Shown here: positions 1 to 10,445 of the stretch, piece by piece
How positions within the stretch are numbered: the stretch's first letter is position 1
Layout: the number at the start of each line of letters is the position of its first letter
Assembly: GCA_022495005.1 (NCBI GenBank)
Contig: JAGYXB010002029.1
Span: forward strand, 310,001-374,000
From: Rhyacophila brunnea
Taxonomy: Eukaryota > Arthropoda > Insecta > Trichoptera > Rhyacophilidae
DNA length: 64,000 nt
Reading direction: 5' to 3'
Position numbers and translations under genes: made by a program
Notes under the pieces: generated by a model
Told to the model about the DNA's origin: nothing
Database searches by the model: none
Seen by the model: only the letters and a program-made list of their open reading frames with translations

Positions 1-274
1 ATAACCACTTAATTTATATAATGTGGCTTTTGGCCGCCTGAATAATGTCCTCAAAAGTGACCTCCCGCTGTGCCTAAAATGCAAAGTGTTCAACCAGTGT
101 GTGCTTCCCGTAGTCACATATGCGTATGAAGCATGGACCCTAAGTAAAAGAGAAATCCTGAAACTTACAGTAGCACAACATGGTATGGAGGGGTGCATGC
201 TGGGCATAACGCGAACGGACAAAAAAGGACAGGCTGGTGTTCATAAAATATGGCTTTATTGTCAATTATTTTAA
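1..274 (+). mobile_element. RTE-like LINE fragment (reverse transcriptase C-terminal region)
   Basis: The reading frame from about base 23 matches, residue by residue, the start of the better preserved RTE-like fragment at 55835-56345: FGRLNNVLKSDLPLCLK, then FNQCVLPVVTYAYEAWTL and GMEGCMLGITR. Both carry the post-RT pattern of insect endonuclease/reverse-transcriptase LINEs (TYGCETWTL in the better copy, TYAYEAWTL here). The window edge cuts the left side and the homology stops near base 235. This is a dead fragment with no host function. Confidence 0.8.
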
Positions 275-473
275 AATAACTATGTTTACAACAATACTCA
301 TTATGGTATTAGAATACGTTATGTGGTGATGAAATGTTTGTTTCCAATACTAGAAAAGGCAGGGCATCAAAAATTTTTTTACAGTCTATAAATTATTTAG
401 ACTTAACTCCTAAAGACTTTTATACTACACGCAATAAACGCTCATTACAAGATAACAGTAATCAAAGAATAAA

Positions 474-685
474 AGTTGTTTATTGAAGATATTTAAATTA
501 AAAACATTATTACTTACAATAAATCAAATGTATGGCGAGAAAGTCTAATTTAATTACCTTCACTGGTCAAGTTGTGTTTTGTTGTTTATATAGGTGATAT
601 TGCTTCAAATAGTGACAAAAAAAACATACATGCTCACTTTTTGTAAAAAAAATATATAGTTAATATTATCTCTCAAATAAATATC
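474..685 (+). repeat. Dispersed repeat R1, copy a
   Basis: This stretch matches 19094-19287 plus 20575-20645 closely (for example CACTGGTCAAGTTGTGTTTT and CACTTTTTGTAAAAA in both). It resumes at about 881 after an inserted SINE. Copy a lacks the mariner present in copy b, and copy b lacks the SINE present in copy a. Each therefore shows the empty site of the other. The class of R1 itself is not recognised. Confidence 0.7.
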
Positions 686-880
686 AGACCATGGGTCCAA
701 AGTTCAAATCCTGGGTTCAGATATTGTTTTTTTAATTTGTGTATAAGTCAAAGTATGGACCTAATAGGTTGAGCAAGTGGCTGACATCCATTTCTCATAA
801 ACACTAAATCTGTCAATACAAAACTCCACTCTGTGGAGGCCCATATATGATCTTATTAGATCGGATATGGTCAAAGAAGA
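686..880 (+). mobile_element. tRNA-derived SINE (family A), 5'-truncated
   Basis: It begins inside the tRNA-like head (GTTCAAATCCTGGGTTC, a degenerate B box). It continues through the family body, GACCTAATAGGTTGAGCAAG, and the hairpin tail CTCCACTCTGTGGAGG followed by GATCTTATTAGATC. It is flanked by AAATATC on both sides, and the R1 copy near 20600 shows the uninterrupted sequence, so this short repeat is the target-site duplication. Confidence 0.8.
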
Positions 881-954
881 AATATCCAAAAATAATATTA
901 TTGTACATAATGGAACGGGTTTTGTCAGATTATTATAATAATTATGTAACAGCG

Positions 955-1245
955 AATCTATTCTATACATAAGACTGCTATTGGCAACTATAGAGGGTAG
1001 TTTTGTATTGAAATATTAGCACTTATTGTAACAATTATTACTATAAGTTAATTGTAATTGCTACAATAAGTGCTATGTTTTAACAGCACCTCTCTTGGGT
1101 GTGCTAAATTGTAGAGCGAGATAGACAGTTTTGACTGTTTAGACGGCTAACTTATTGTAACAATTATACTACTTCGATAGAAACATATGAAAAACTACCC
1201 TCGATAGCCGCCGATAGCAATCTTGTGTATAGAATGGATGCGCTG
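955..1245. mobile_element. Foldback MITE core at the centre of the palindrome
   Basis: Terminal sequence TCTATTCTATAC and internal TTAGCACTTATTGTAACAAT are shared with the foldback MITE at 37169-37462. The two halves are inverted around the segment 1080-1140. The ends are less clear than in the 37 kb copy because flanking DNA is also palindromic here. Confidence 0.6.
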
Positions 1246-1324
1246 TTACATAATTAATATAATAATCTGACAAAACCCGTTCCATTACAATAGTATTATT
1301 TTTGGATATTTTTATTATTCTTTA

Positions 1325-1430
1325 ACCATGTCCGATCTAATTAGATCATATGGGCCTTCACAGAGTGGAGTTTTGTATTACCAGATTTAGTTTTTATGAG
1401 AATTGGATGTCAGCCACTTGCTCTTTCTTT
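1325..1430 (-). mobile_element. SINE family A tail (inverted duplicate)
   Basis: On the minus strand this reads GAGCAAGTGGCTGACATCC, then CTCCACTCTGTGAAGGCCC and GATCTAATTAGATCGGACATGG, which is the 3' half of SINE family A. It is the right-arm partner of the SINE at 686-880 and arose by the inverted duplication, not by an independent insertion. Confidence 0.75.
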
Positions 1431-1439
1431 CACTTAAAA

Positions 1440-2330
1440 TAGGTAGTGTGTTAATTAGATCCTTAGAACCACTGTTGAAGGTTGATAGCAGAGAACCGAG
1501 CAATTATTATATAATTTCTTGAAACGGTACAGTTTTTCAGACGTAGCTCCTAAAGATACCACAAAGTCTTATGTTTTTAACTGTTATATGGAACAGGTAC
1601 CCTGAATGTAATGTATTTGTTTTATAATTTATTAGTACTAGCTGAGCCAGCTGGCTCTCGCCAGTCTGTCTCGCTAGGTCTTGCAGACAGCTTTTCGTCA
1701 TAGTGACTTGGTGTTGGATTTTAATATAAATAATTGTAAAGTGTGTATAGACGGCGCCATAGTTTTCTCTTCGGGATGGATTTTCATTCACGTCAGACAG
1801 TTGAAAATTTAGCTGATTTGTCAGTTTTACGATCTGCATGTCGTCACTGCCAATACAAATTTAGAGTCATGTGCGTGTTCTATTCTGGAGTCTGGCCTTC
1901 TCAATATCGTCTGACACCATTTCAGGCTGCTAGGTTTAGCAGAACAGCTGGCAATCGCCGATTGCTACCACTGTTATTTTAATTTAATACAATATATGTG
2001 TAGGTATGTGCATTTAAATATGATAAATAATTATACATCTCAATTGTGATTATCATAAATAGCGATCCAATATAACGCGAATATTAATCTCTTACGGGTC
2101 CCATGTACATAATAGAAAAAGGTTAGCAGCATAAAAAATAAATTTAAACATTATTTTGTTTCATTGTCTATAAAAAATAAATGCTTGGAGTCATAGAATA
2201 ATATTTTAAAAATCATATTTTGATTTAAAAATTAACCTTAAACAATATAGTTTCCCGGTGCGGGACATTCATATCGACACAAATGTTGATAAATAATGAA
2301 GCAATACATATTATATCTGATAAGAATAGG
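1440..2330. other. Unassigned AT-rich sequence
   Basis: No family, splice-bounded coding segment or terminal repeat was recognised. Short open frames overlap here on both strands, but none resembles a known protein. Confidence 0.4.
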
Positions 2331-2339
2331 AATTTATAA

Positions 2340-5065
2340 GACCTAAAGATGTGGAATCAGCTTAAAGAGGCCTTCATCCAGCAGTGGATTGATGCAGGTT
2401 GATGACGATAATGACGATATAAATGGGTTGGTTTATAAAATCACAAATTTAAAAAAATATTGCAGTTTATATGACCAAGAAGAGTAGAATTAGGTTGGCA
2501 TAACCTTCATCCAGCAGTGGATTAATCTCGGTTGATGATGATAATGACGATATTATGAATGGGTAAATATAATTTCAGTAATTTTGATAAATATAGCAAT
2601 TCATATGACCGACAGAAATTCAAACAACTTAAGAGAGGCCTTCATCCACCGGTGGATTGATTCAGGCTCATAATGATAATGGAAATATAAATAGATATAA
2701 TATCACCGATTTTGATAAATACAGCAATTCAAATGACAGAAAGGAGTAGAATCAGGCATGGGAGGCCTTTATCCAGCAGTAGATGGGTTCAGGTCAATGA
2801 TGATAAGGAAGATAGAAATAGGTATAATATAGTAGTAGAATCAGGTTGCGGAACCCTCCATCCAGCAGTGGATTGATTCTGGTTGATGATGATGACGATA
2901 TGAATATGTAGATAAATGTAATATCACCGATTTTGATAAATACAGAAATTCATATCACAGAAAGGAGTAGAATCAGGCTAAGGAGGTCTTTATTAAGCAG
3001 TGGATTGGTTAAGGTCGATGATGATGATGATGACGATATGAATATGTAAATAAATATAATATCACCGATTTTGATAAATACAGAAATTCATATGACAGAA
3101 AGGAGTAGAATCTGGCTAGGAGGTCTTTATTAAGCAGTGTATTGGTTCAGGTCGATGATGATGATGATGATGATGATGACGATATGAATATGTAGATAAA
3201 TATAATATCACCGATTTTGATAAATACAGCAATTCATATGACAGAAAGGAGTAGAATCAGGCTAGGGAGGTCTTTATTAAGCAGTGGATTGGTTCAGGTC
3301 GATGATGATGATAATGATAATGACGATATGAATATGTAGATAAATATAATATCACCGATTTTGATAAATACAGAAATTCATTTGACAGAAAGGAGTAGAA
3401 TCAGGCTAGGGAGGTCTTTATTAAGCAGTGGATTAATCCTGGTTGATGATGATGATGATGATGATGAATATGCTGATAAATATAATATCACCGATTTTTA
3501 TAAATACAGGGATTCATATGACAGAACGGAGTAAAATCAGGCTAGGGAGGTCTTTATTAAGCAGTGTATTGGTTCAGGTCGGTGTGATGATGATGATGAT
3601 AATGACGATATGAATATGTAGTGATACGGGGGGGAAATGAAGAAGAACTCACATGTCTTCTGGGTAGATGTCCTGATCCGGTATCACTTCGGGTTGCAGG
3701 TCATGTGTGGACATCAGGATGCATAATTCAAGATAAAACACGTCTTTAATTTGACAGTCCCACGTGGAACTACATTTATTTAAGCTAGGGCATAGGCACA
3801 CATTGATAATATTACATCACTTTTACATGTAAAGAGGTCTTAAATTAGTTACCGCACTGTCTTTATATTAGGGGTCGGTTTATCATTATTATCCCGCGCA
3901 CTAAGCACTGATTCACTTTGATGGCAACTATATAGATTATTATTCACGCGGCAACGATGAGGGGTGTCACTCTTTCTAAGATATGATAGCTTTTGATTGA
4001 TTATTTTTAACGCGAGGATCATAACTGAAACACGTGTTAAAGGTATCCGCCGCGCCGAAGACGGCGGGGTAATGTTTTTGCCGGCTTCACTGCCAGATCG
4101 GAACTGAACCTGACTTTCGAAAAATATCTAAAAATCTTAATGGCGAAGGGGTACTTTCTCGCCTTGAGGGCGCGATTTCCGAGGGGTGCGGGGGGATTGT
4201 TTGTCACAGCTTGGGGTTGCACATTTTGGACGTTATTTGTTATCTTGGGACGCGCAGGTACCCTGGTCTCGGTTCGGAAGGAACGCCGAGGGGTCGCCTT
4301 TGTTTTGCAAAAAAATGTTTAAATTTTTGTGTTTGTAGTGCAGGGCTGTTTAACTTTTACAGGGGCATTTTAATATCGATGCTAAATGCCTGATGCGGTA
4401 TTCGAGACTGCGTATTTGGTAATAGTAGATAAATATAATATCACCGATTTTGAGAAATACAGCAATTTATTTGACAGAAAGGAGTAGAATCAGGCTAGGG
4501 AGGTCTTTATTAAGCAGTGGATTGGTTCAGGTCGATGATGATGATAATGATAATGACGATATGAATATGTAGATAAATATAATATCACCGATTTTGATAA
4601 ATACAGAAATTCATTTGACAGAAAGGAGTAGAATCAGGCTAGGGAGGTCTTTATTAAGCAGTGGATTGGTTCAAGTCGATGATGATAAGATGGATAGAAA
4701 TATGTATAATATCACAAATTCGTTAAACCAATAGTAGTAGAATCAGGTTGCGGAACTCTTCATCCAGCAGTGGATTGATCCTGGTTGATGATGATGATGA
4801 TTATGATGACGATATGAATATGTACATAAATAGCATTAAAAATTCAATACTGTCAAGAGTACAATCAACGTAGAGAGGCCTTCATCCAGCAGTGGATTTA
4901 TTGAGGCTCGTGATAATAATGGCATTATATATAGATAGGTAGATAATAATATAATATCACTGATTTTGATAAATATAACAATTCATGTGTAAGTAAGGAG
5001 TAGAATAAGGCTGAGGAGGCCTTCATCCAGCAATAGATAGGTCAAGATTGATGATGATAAGGACG
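2340..5065 (+). repeat. Tandem array of about 15 units built on an RTE LINE 3' tail
   Basis: Each unit of about 85-145 bp contains GAGTAGAATCAGGCT, then a form of GAGGCCTTCATCCAGCAGTG followed by a TGATGATGATGA run and AATATAATATCACCGATTTT. The middle block matches the 3' end of the RTE-like LINE at 56298-56340 (GAGGCCTTCATCCAGCAGTG, stop codon, TGATGATGATGATGAT). Units lie near 2368, 2505, 2637, 2763, 2850, 2985, 3120, 3266, 3410, 3548, 4498, 4645, 4747, 4876 and 5018. Inner units (2985-4645) share a derived GGTCTTTATTAAGCAGTG variant and are more alike than the outer ones, as expected of unequal exchange. An 803 bp insertion splits the array. Confidence 0.85.
3622..4424. mobile_element. Insertion in the array, candidate solo LTR
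   Basis: This is non-repetitive, more GC-rich sequence inside the tandem array, bounded by a 4 bp direct repeat GTAG (3618-3621 and 4425-4428). The array consensus AATATGTAGATAAATATA is restored when the segment is removed. It starts TGATAC and ends GGTAATA, has no clear terminal inverted repeat and no convincing coding region. Size and 4 bp duplication suit a solo LTR of a Ty3-like element, but the 3' end is not the usual CA. A non-autonomous DNA element is the alternative. Confidence 0.45.
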
Positions 5066-5203
5066 ATAAAAATAGGTAGATATTATACAATATCACACAT
5101 TTTGATGTTCAACAATTCGTATTAATTTCTTTTATTGTTTGCAATGGCAACTTTGTTAGTTTAATATGACTATCTGATCTATGGAAATTAGTAGCCTAGG
5201 TAA

Positions 5204-5485
5204 TTATTCAATAAAAAAAGATTGAGTGAACAGCCACAAAGTATTTTAAAAAAATCAAATTTAGAATATCACGTTATCTATGAAATGGCCGTCAGTGGTG
5301 TACCTCGCTGTCAAAAGATATTATACGTAGTAAATTGTACCAAGATTATGGTTTTTTCACCGGAAAAAAGTGCGCCAATGCCTTCATTACGATATTTGAA
5401 TAAAAATAGTCGAATCCGTTTGTCAAATAAAGGATTAGAAGGTCTTAAGCGACGAAGACGTCATTCTGTGAGGCGTAAACAGTAA
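5204..5485 (+). CDS. Unidentified open frame with a basic C-terminus
   Basis: I do not recognise this. The frame is open from 5204, just after a TAA, to a TAA ending at 5485. It has no ATG near its start: TTG is at 5222 and the first ATG is at 5282. It ends in a strongly basic tail, GLEGLKRRRRHSVRRKQ. It follows the RTE tail array directly. It could be a fragment of a transposon protein, an exon with an acceptor near 5200, or chance. Codon content is ordinary for the region. Confidence 0.2.
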   Translation, partial: LFNKKRLSEQPQSILKKSNLEYHVIYEMAVSGVPRCQKILYVVNCTKIMVFSPEKSAPMPSLRYLNKNSRIRLSNKGLEGLKRRRRHSVRRKQ

Positions 5486-5802
5486 ATATGGCGATTGTAT
5501 ACGGTGTGTAAGAAAATATCGGATATAAACGTCACGTACATGTAAAATCATGGAAAATTTCTGAAATGTGTTCAATTCAATCGGTAGCGCACATTTCGAA
5601 GTGAAGATGTAAAAATAACAATAAAATGTCGCTTAAATGTGCTGTTAGTGCATTTTCCAAAATCTCTTAGGATAATAATATATAGGAGATACTATCAATT
5701 CTAACTTAGGGCGGCATATCTGTTTGTACGAATTATGCAATAGGTACATATTATATTATATGGTGGCAAAATTATATTTTACTTTTTGGCTGTCCAACAA
5801 AG

Positions 5803-6240
5803 TAATAGCGCCTGTCACGTGCATGGATTTACTGGCAACAATAGTGCGTATTTTAAACTATTGTGACAATAACTGTTTACACGTAAAAGTGCTGACTGTC
5901 TCTCCAATCTCATTCTTCAAGAGTAAGTGAGACGCGATGTTGTCATTTTATGATACTATTTTTTGATGACAGGTAGTGAAAATCAGTTAAACTCAAAATA
6001 AGTATAGTTCGTTTTTTGCCGGCAGAATCGCCACTATCGTTCTACTGCGTAGGCGCAAATCGAAAAAATCACTACTGTTGCACGAAAATTCAGAAGCTTC
6101 CAAACTTTTTTGATTCATGCATGCAAGCTTGCAACTGCAGGATAATACATGTTTACCCATACATTTTCTTGTTATGGCCACGATAATACTGTCCACAGTA
6201 AATCCATGTACGAGTATGGAGTATAATGCTAAGTTATCCA
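5803..6240. mobile_element. MITE family M1, copy 1
   Basis: This is one of three copies (others at 25468-25808 and 58931-59290). They share CGCCTGTNCACGTGCATGGA at one end, CCATGCACGTGTAAAC-type sequence inverted at the other, and the internal motifs AATCTCATTCTTCAAGAGTA and CGCCACTATCGTTCTACTGC. The open frames across it are incidental. Confidence 0.65.
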
Positions 6241-6280
6241 GTATTATTATTATATTTTTACAGATGATTAATTTTATTAT

Positions 6281-6492
6281 GCTATGGGCCTCCACGTGGT
6301 GAAGGTTTGAATTAAAAGATTGTTTTTTTACAAGAAATGGATGTTAGCCACTCTTGCTCAACCTATTAGGTCCATACTTTGATTCCAAACACAAATTGAA
6401 AAATAATATGTGTATTTGCCAGATCCAGGATTCGAACCTGGGATCCATAACAGTATAAGCTGATGCATAAGCCGCTCGGCCATCGTGGCGGC
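6281..6492 (-). mobile_element. SINE family A, full head, minus strand
   Basis: Read on the minus strand it begins GCCGCCACGATGGCCGAGCG (A box) and has B box GGTTCGAATCC. It then runs through the shared body (GACCTAATAGGTTGAGCAAG) to the hairpin tail CACGTGGAGGCCCATA. It resembles a Leu/Ser-type tRNA head. The anticodon arm is degenerate, so it is not a working tRNA. Confidence 0.85.
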
Positions 6493-6502
6493 GTTAGATT
6501 AT

Positions 6503-6895
6503 ATTTATTATCTTTAAATTATTAAAATTGTATTATGGATTTTTATAGCTTTGGCTATTTACCAATAATTCATATGTTGTAAATGTAGAGTATAAATTAT
6601 TCTAAAATACCATTAAGTCAACACGCTTGATACGTATGTTAATTTATGGAAATCAAATTAGTATATTTCACCCAATTTCCTCATCACCTAAAAAAACAAT
6701 GAAATAGTACTTGTAATAGTACAAATCGTAGTGTCTGTCAGTGGAGTAGTGGTAGGATGTTTGCTTACCGAGCAGTGATCACGGGCAAGAATCCCCCAGC
6801 TACCTAAAATTCACACCTAGTTTTCAACGTAGGGTTGATTCAGAGCATAGAATGGTTTGAGTAAATAGTTAACAGATGTTCTTTAGAGGTATAAG
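6503..6895. repeat. Dispersed repeat R2, copy 1 (SINE-like head inside)
   Basis: It matches 21895-22335: TATTATGGATTTTTATAG, GGCTATTTACCAATAATTC, then CAGTGGAGTAGTGG, GGATGTTTGCTT and GAGTAAATAG, AACAGATGTTCTT. The part from about 6735 looks like an old tRNA-derived SINE with an A-box-like GGAGTAGTGG. The B box has decayed. Confidence 0.6.
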
Positions 6896-7295
6896 GCGGC
6901 TCTCATATCAAAACACGCCTCATTCGACGCGACCTAGTTCCGAGCATTGTTGCACGTGATGAATGCGCACATCTACTAGTGACACCGGGTCTCGAAACGT
7001 CAAAATAATAATTATACTCCCAGCCAGACGCCATTACGCAAAATGTCATCGAACGCTGAAGCAGAGATTATTATACGTTGGTACCGCAGACATTTAAGTA
7101 GAAGGCGAAAATATTGGATTCAGTCATAATGTTGAAGCGTTCGTCTGCCCTTTTTGTTTATTTGATGTCTCAGTTTGATGTGTTGTGTGTGGAAAGCGTG
7201 ACCGGGAACCACTGACGTCTACCTAGTACACCAAATGGCCACACCGAGCGCTTCGCGCAATCTCGGCGGACGCAACCGTCAATATGGTAGAAGAA

Positions 7296-8090
7296 TCAAT
7301 CCTCAACATGTTGCATTTGTTGTTCTGTCACATTCGACCAATCTGCGAAGCTCCATTTGACAACGTTTGTTATATGGATTAACGATGACGTCACATCGAT
7401 GATTTCGACATGCGGCGCATGAGGCGAATTCTGATGTGCGAGCCGACTAAGGGTTATCAAATTATAGACTTTTAAAACGTCATAGGAGCCATTTTTTTCT
7501 GATTCCCACCAAAATTGACATTTGTGTTCTTTGGCAAATCTTTCTTGAAAAATTGAAAAAATTGAAAAACTTGAAAAATTCTTTGGCAAATCATCATGGA
7601 AAGATACACAGTATTGTACAGCGTATACGAATTATTAAAATTTATTGCAACTATAATGAATCTATTCGAGCTACGTTTTGGGTGCGTCGAAATTTTGCTG
7701 ATTGGGCTTTAGAGCAACTTGAAACGGAGCCATTATTTCATGAAAAAATCATCTTCAGCGGTCAAGCTCATTTTTGGTTAAATGACTTCGAAATTAAGCA
7801 TAATTGTCGCAATTGGAGTAATGAAAACCGACATGCAATTCTCGATTCACCTTTACATCCACAAAAATTAACAATATGGTGTGGTTTATGGTCTGGAGGA
7901 TTGGACCGTATTTTTTGGAAAACAAAAATGGCAATGGAGAACGCTACAGAAACATGATTACTGAATGGTTTTTTTTAATTTTGATCTGAACAATATGACG
8001 TTGTTCCAACAAGATTGTGCAACATGCCATACAGCTCGTGACACAACCAACTTATTGATATTCAAGTTAAAAATAATATATATCTTTTAT
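7296..8090. pseudogene. Degenerate mariner/Tc1-superfamily transposase remnants
   Basis: On the plus strand, 7553-7957 encodes RRNFADWALEQLE, then KIIFSGQAHFWLNDFEIKHN and LTIWCGLWSGG. These match the middle of IS630-Tc1-mariner transposases; the usual FSDEAHF is here FSGQAHF, so the first catalytic Asp is lost. A further piece near 7997-8050 reads QQDCATCHTARDTTNLL, the second catalytic Asp region. On the minus strand 7296-7589 has a tail like a mariner C-terminus (VVKWSFADWSN then QMQHVED), so the two pieces appear to face each other. Stops and frame changes make it non-functional. Terminal repeats were not found. Confidence 0.65.
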
Positions 8091-8149
8091 TTGATAACCC
8101 TATAAAAGCTTGTTAACGTCCACTCTGTGGAGGCCCATATGTTTTGCTT

Positions 8150-8630
8150 TTGTAATTGCTTAAGTCAATTCAGAAACAGAAAAAGAGTTTCGAATACACC
8201 CAAGGGCTAGAAAAAAAGCTATAAAGTGAAGAGGAAGCCCAGAGTCCTAAAACCGATAGTGGTCGCAGATCTGAAAAATAAATTTGATCTAATGTCAATA
8301 AAGTGTGAAATAGATTTTGATAAAATAATAAGTGACTTTATGAACAAAAAGCAAAAAATAATATTTTTCCCCCGACCATGTCCGATCCTAAAAGGATCAT
8401 ATGGGCTTCCACAAAGTAGAAGTTTGTATTAACAGATTTTGTTTTTTACGAGAAATGGATGTCAGCCACTTGCTCAACCTATTAGGTCCATACCCTGACT
8501 CACACACAAATTGAAAAACAATATGTGTACTTGCCAGACACAGGATTCGAACTATATTTTAATAAGTGGTTTTTGTGGCACCAGAAATAGTCCAGGGCTT
8601 CTTGAAGCCTTAATCTAGCCCTGACTATAC
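8150..8630. repeat. Dispersed repeat R3, copy 1, interrupted by a SINE
   Basis: Sequence on both sides of the SINE at 8366-8552 matches 22320-22510. Shared text includes GAAATAGATTT, AACAAAAAGCAAAAAA on the left and TATTTTAATAAGTGG, TTTTGTGGCACCAG on the right. The copy at 22 kb lacks the SINE. The class of R3 is unknown. A SINE tail scrap (CTCTGTGGAGGCCCATATG) also lies at 8118-8142. Confidence 0.6.
8366..8552 (-). mobile_element. SINE family A, 5'-truncated, minus strand
   Basis: The minus strand reads GTTCGAATCCTGTGTCTGGC, the shared body with GACCTAATAGGTTGAGCAAG, and the tail GATCCTTTTAGGATCGGACA. The A-box half is missing. It sits inside repeat R3, with the empty site visible near 22450. 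Confidence 0.8.
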
Positions 8631-8944
8631 CTAGAGTTAATTGTTAAAGGGGATCCTTATACCAGCAGAGGCACCTAGCAGAAAAATATGAAGCTTGCAA
8701 TTTGAGACATTTTTTTGATAATTTACAATTTCAACTGTATTAAATAATAAATATGTATCTGAAAACAGTTTTCTCATTTGTACTGTATAGCAGGTTAATG
8801 ATCTATGTTGAGGAAATCCTGGGAGAATACCAATGCGGCTTCCAACCAAATAGATCCACCATAGATCACATCCATCTCATGAGGCAAACTATGGAGAAAG
8901 CGCACGAATACAACCTTACACTCCACCACCTGTTTATTGATTTT

Positions 8945-9227
8945 ATATTCCACTTACGTGAGGGTGAATTTAGGTGGACGTTGTTTTTTAAATTCTTAAA
9001 ATAGTACTTCCTTGTACCTATATACTTAATATTTTTTGTATTTACACATTGTGTTATGTACATAAAACTGTTTTAATAATATTTCTTTGTTTCTAAATGT
9101 CATGTTGTGAACGTCTTAAACTTATAATTTGTAATGTCCACAATATGTAAATTAAATAAATTGAAATTAAATAAATTGAAATTGAAAATTGAAATTGAAA
9201 TTGAAATTGAAATTAAATTGAAATTTA
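8945..9227. mobile_element. Insertion in the LINE ending in a TTGAAA-type microsatellite
   Basis: It separates LFIDF from AFDSVNW in the reverse transcriptase, where these are normally adjacent. The right end is a run of AAATTGAAATTGAAATTG, a simple tail of the kind seen on some LINEs and SINEs. No coding content was recognised, and duplicated target bases are ambiguous in the A/T run. Confidence 0.65.
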
Positions 9228-10202
9228 AATAAGCTTTCGACAGCGTGAATTGGGATAAGATGTTGCAAAGCCTAAAAATACTGGGAATTCCCTTAAAACT
9301 AGTAAGGCTAATAAAGACCACACTAACGGATACTCAAGCAGTTGTCACTGTGCAAAATGAGCAAACTGAAAGCTTCAAAATCGAATCAGGTGTGAGACAA
9401 GGGGATGCGCTATCCACTATGGTATTTAACCTTGTGGTGGAATCCATAGCTCGTGAAACCAACATCAGAGGATGGGTAGATAACAGTACAACGCAGATGT
9501 GCGCTTATGCTGACGACATAGTAATTACAAGCAGATCCAAACAGAGGATGATCGACCATGGCGGCACTATGAAAATAAAATCAGAAAACGCTGGGCTGCA
9601 AATAAACCAGTCAAAAACTAAGTATATGGTCAGCACACGCGATCAGGTACCGCTGCAGAATATAGACATAGGACAGCATGCATATGAAGGGGTGGACAAG
9701 TTCACGTATCTCGGATCCAGCCTAAATACCCAAAATAAGACAGCAGAGGAGATAAAAATCCGCCTTATCTCCGGGAATAAATGCTGACATGCCTGCAAGC
9801 GACTGGTGGGGTCAAAAATTCTAGGCCGAAGAAGTAAACTTCTAATTTATAAAACAATTATAAGGCCAGTGGTCACTTATGGCTGTGAGACTTGGTGCTT
9901 AACTCAAAACGAGGAAAACAAATTAGCTGTCTTCGAGCGCAAAATACTCCGCAAAATCTTTGGACCCACGTTGGAAAATGGGAACTACAGAATAAAAATG
10001 AACCACGAGTTGGAAGAGCTGATTGAACAGCAAACAATCATAAGATACTGTAAGTCCCAAAGACTACGATGGGCGGGACATGTGGAGAGAATGCCCGAAG
10101 TTAGAGCACCAAGGATCATGACGAAGTGGCTACCCCAACGGAAGAGACCCAGAGAAGGAAATGGGCTGACGCCGTAGAAGTGGACTGGCTTCATATCGTC
10201 AT

Positions 10203-10445
10203 TGTTCTGGCAGAAGACACTAATTCGAAAAAATTACATATTGAGTCAGTACCAAAATGTTCCTTATTTCAAACTTTACCATCTGGAAATCTTCTTAATA
10301 AATAAACAGTCTTTATTTTAAAGTCATCCTTTTTACGATTACTTAATAAACTCACATGATAGACCATTATTTCAAAATTTTTAACAACTTCAAAGTCAAA
10401 TTAGTCTAAACTAGTATTCTCCAGTTAGTGTGTTCTGCCAGAACA
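10203..10445. mobile_element. MITE inserted in the LINE 3' region
   Basis: It has terminal inverted repeats of about 21 bp: TGTTCTGGCAGAAGACACTA on the left and, on the other strand at the right, TGTTCTGGCAGAACACACTA. It interrupts the conserved LINE tail between the VDWLHIV and NWRSVARNRSEWR coding segments. The target duplication is not clear. Confidence 0.7.

Larger units (their letters stand above)
768..1430. repeat. Long imperfect inverted repeat (palindrome, arms about 290 bp)
   Basis: The left arm (about 768-1060) and the right arm (about 1130-1430) are reverse complements over SINE tail, R1 sequence and foldback-element sequence. Examples are GGAACGGGTTTTGTCAGATT at 912 against its complement near 1270, and the SINE piece GAGCAAGTGGCTGACATCC against GGATGTCAGCCACTTGCTC near 1405. 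By eye the arms are roughly 90% identical. They extend well beyond any single transposon, so this is an inverted duplication rather than just a foldback element. Confidence 0.8.

Noticed and set aside
2340..5065. CRISPR-like appearance of regularly spaced repeats
   Set aside because: Units are imperfect tandem repeats with a LINE-derived core and no variable spacers; the window is clearly eukaryotic.
7042..7125. RWYRRHLSRRRKYWIQ, recalling the N-terminus of Harbinger transposases
   Set aside because: A single short basic motif followed by a stop; no TIRs or downstream domain found.
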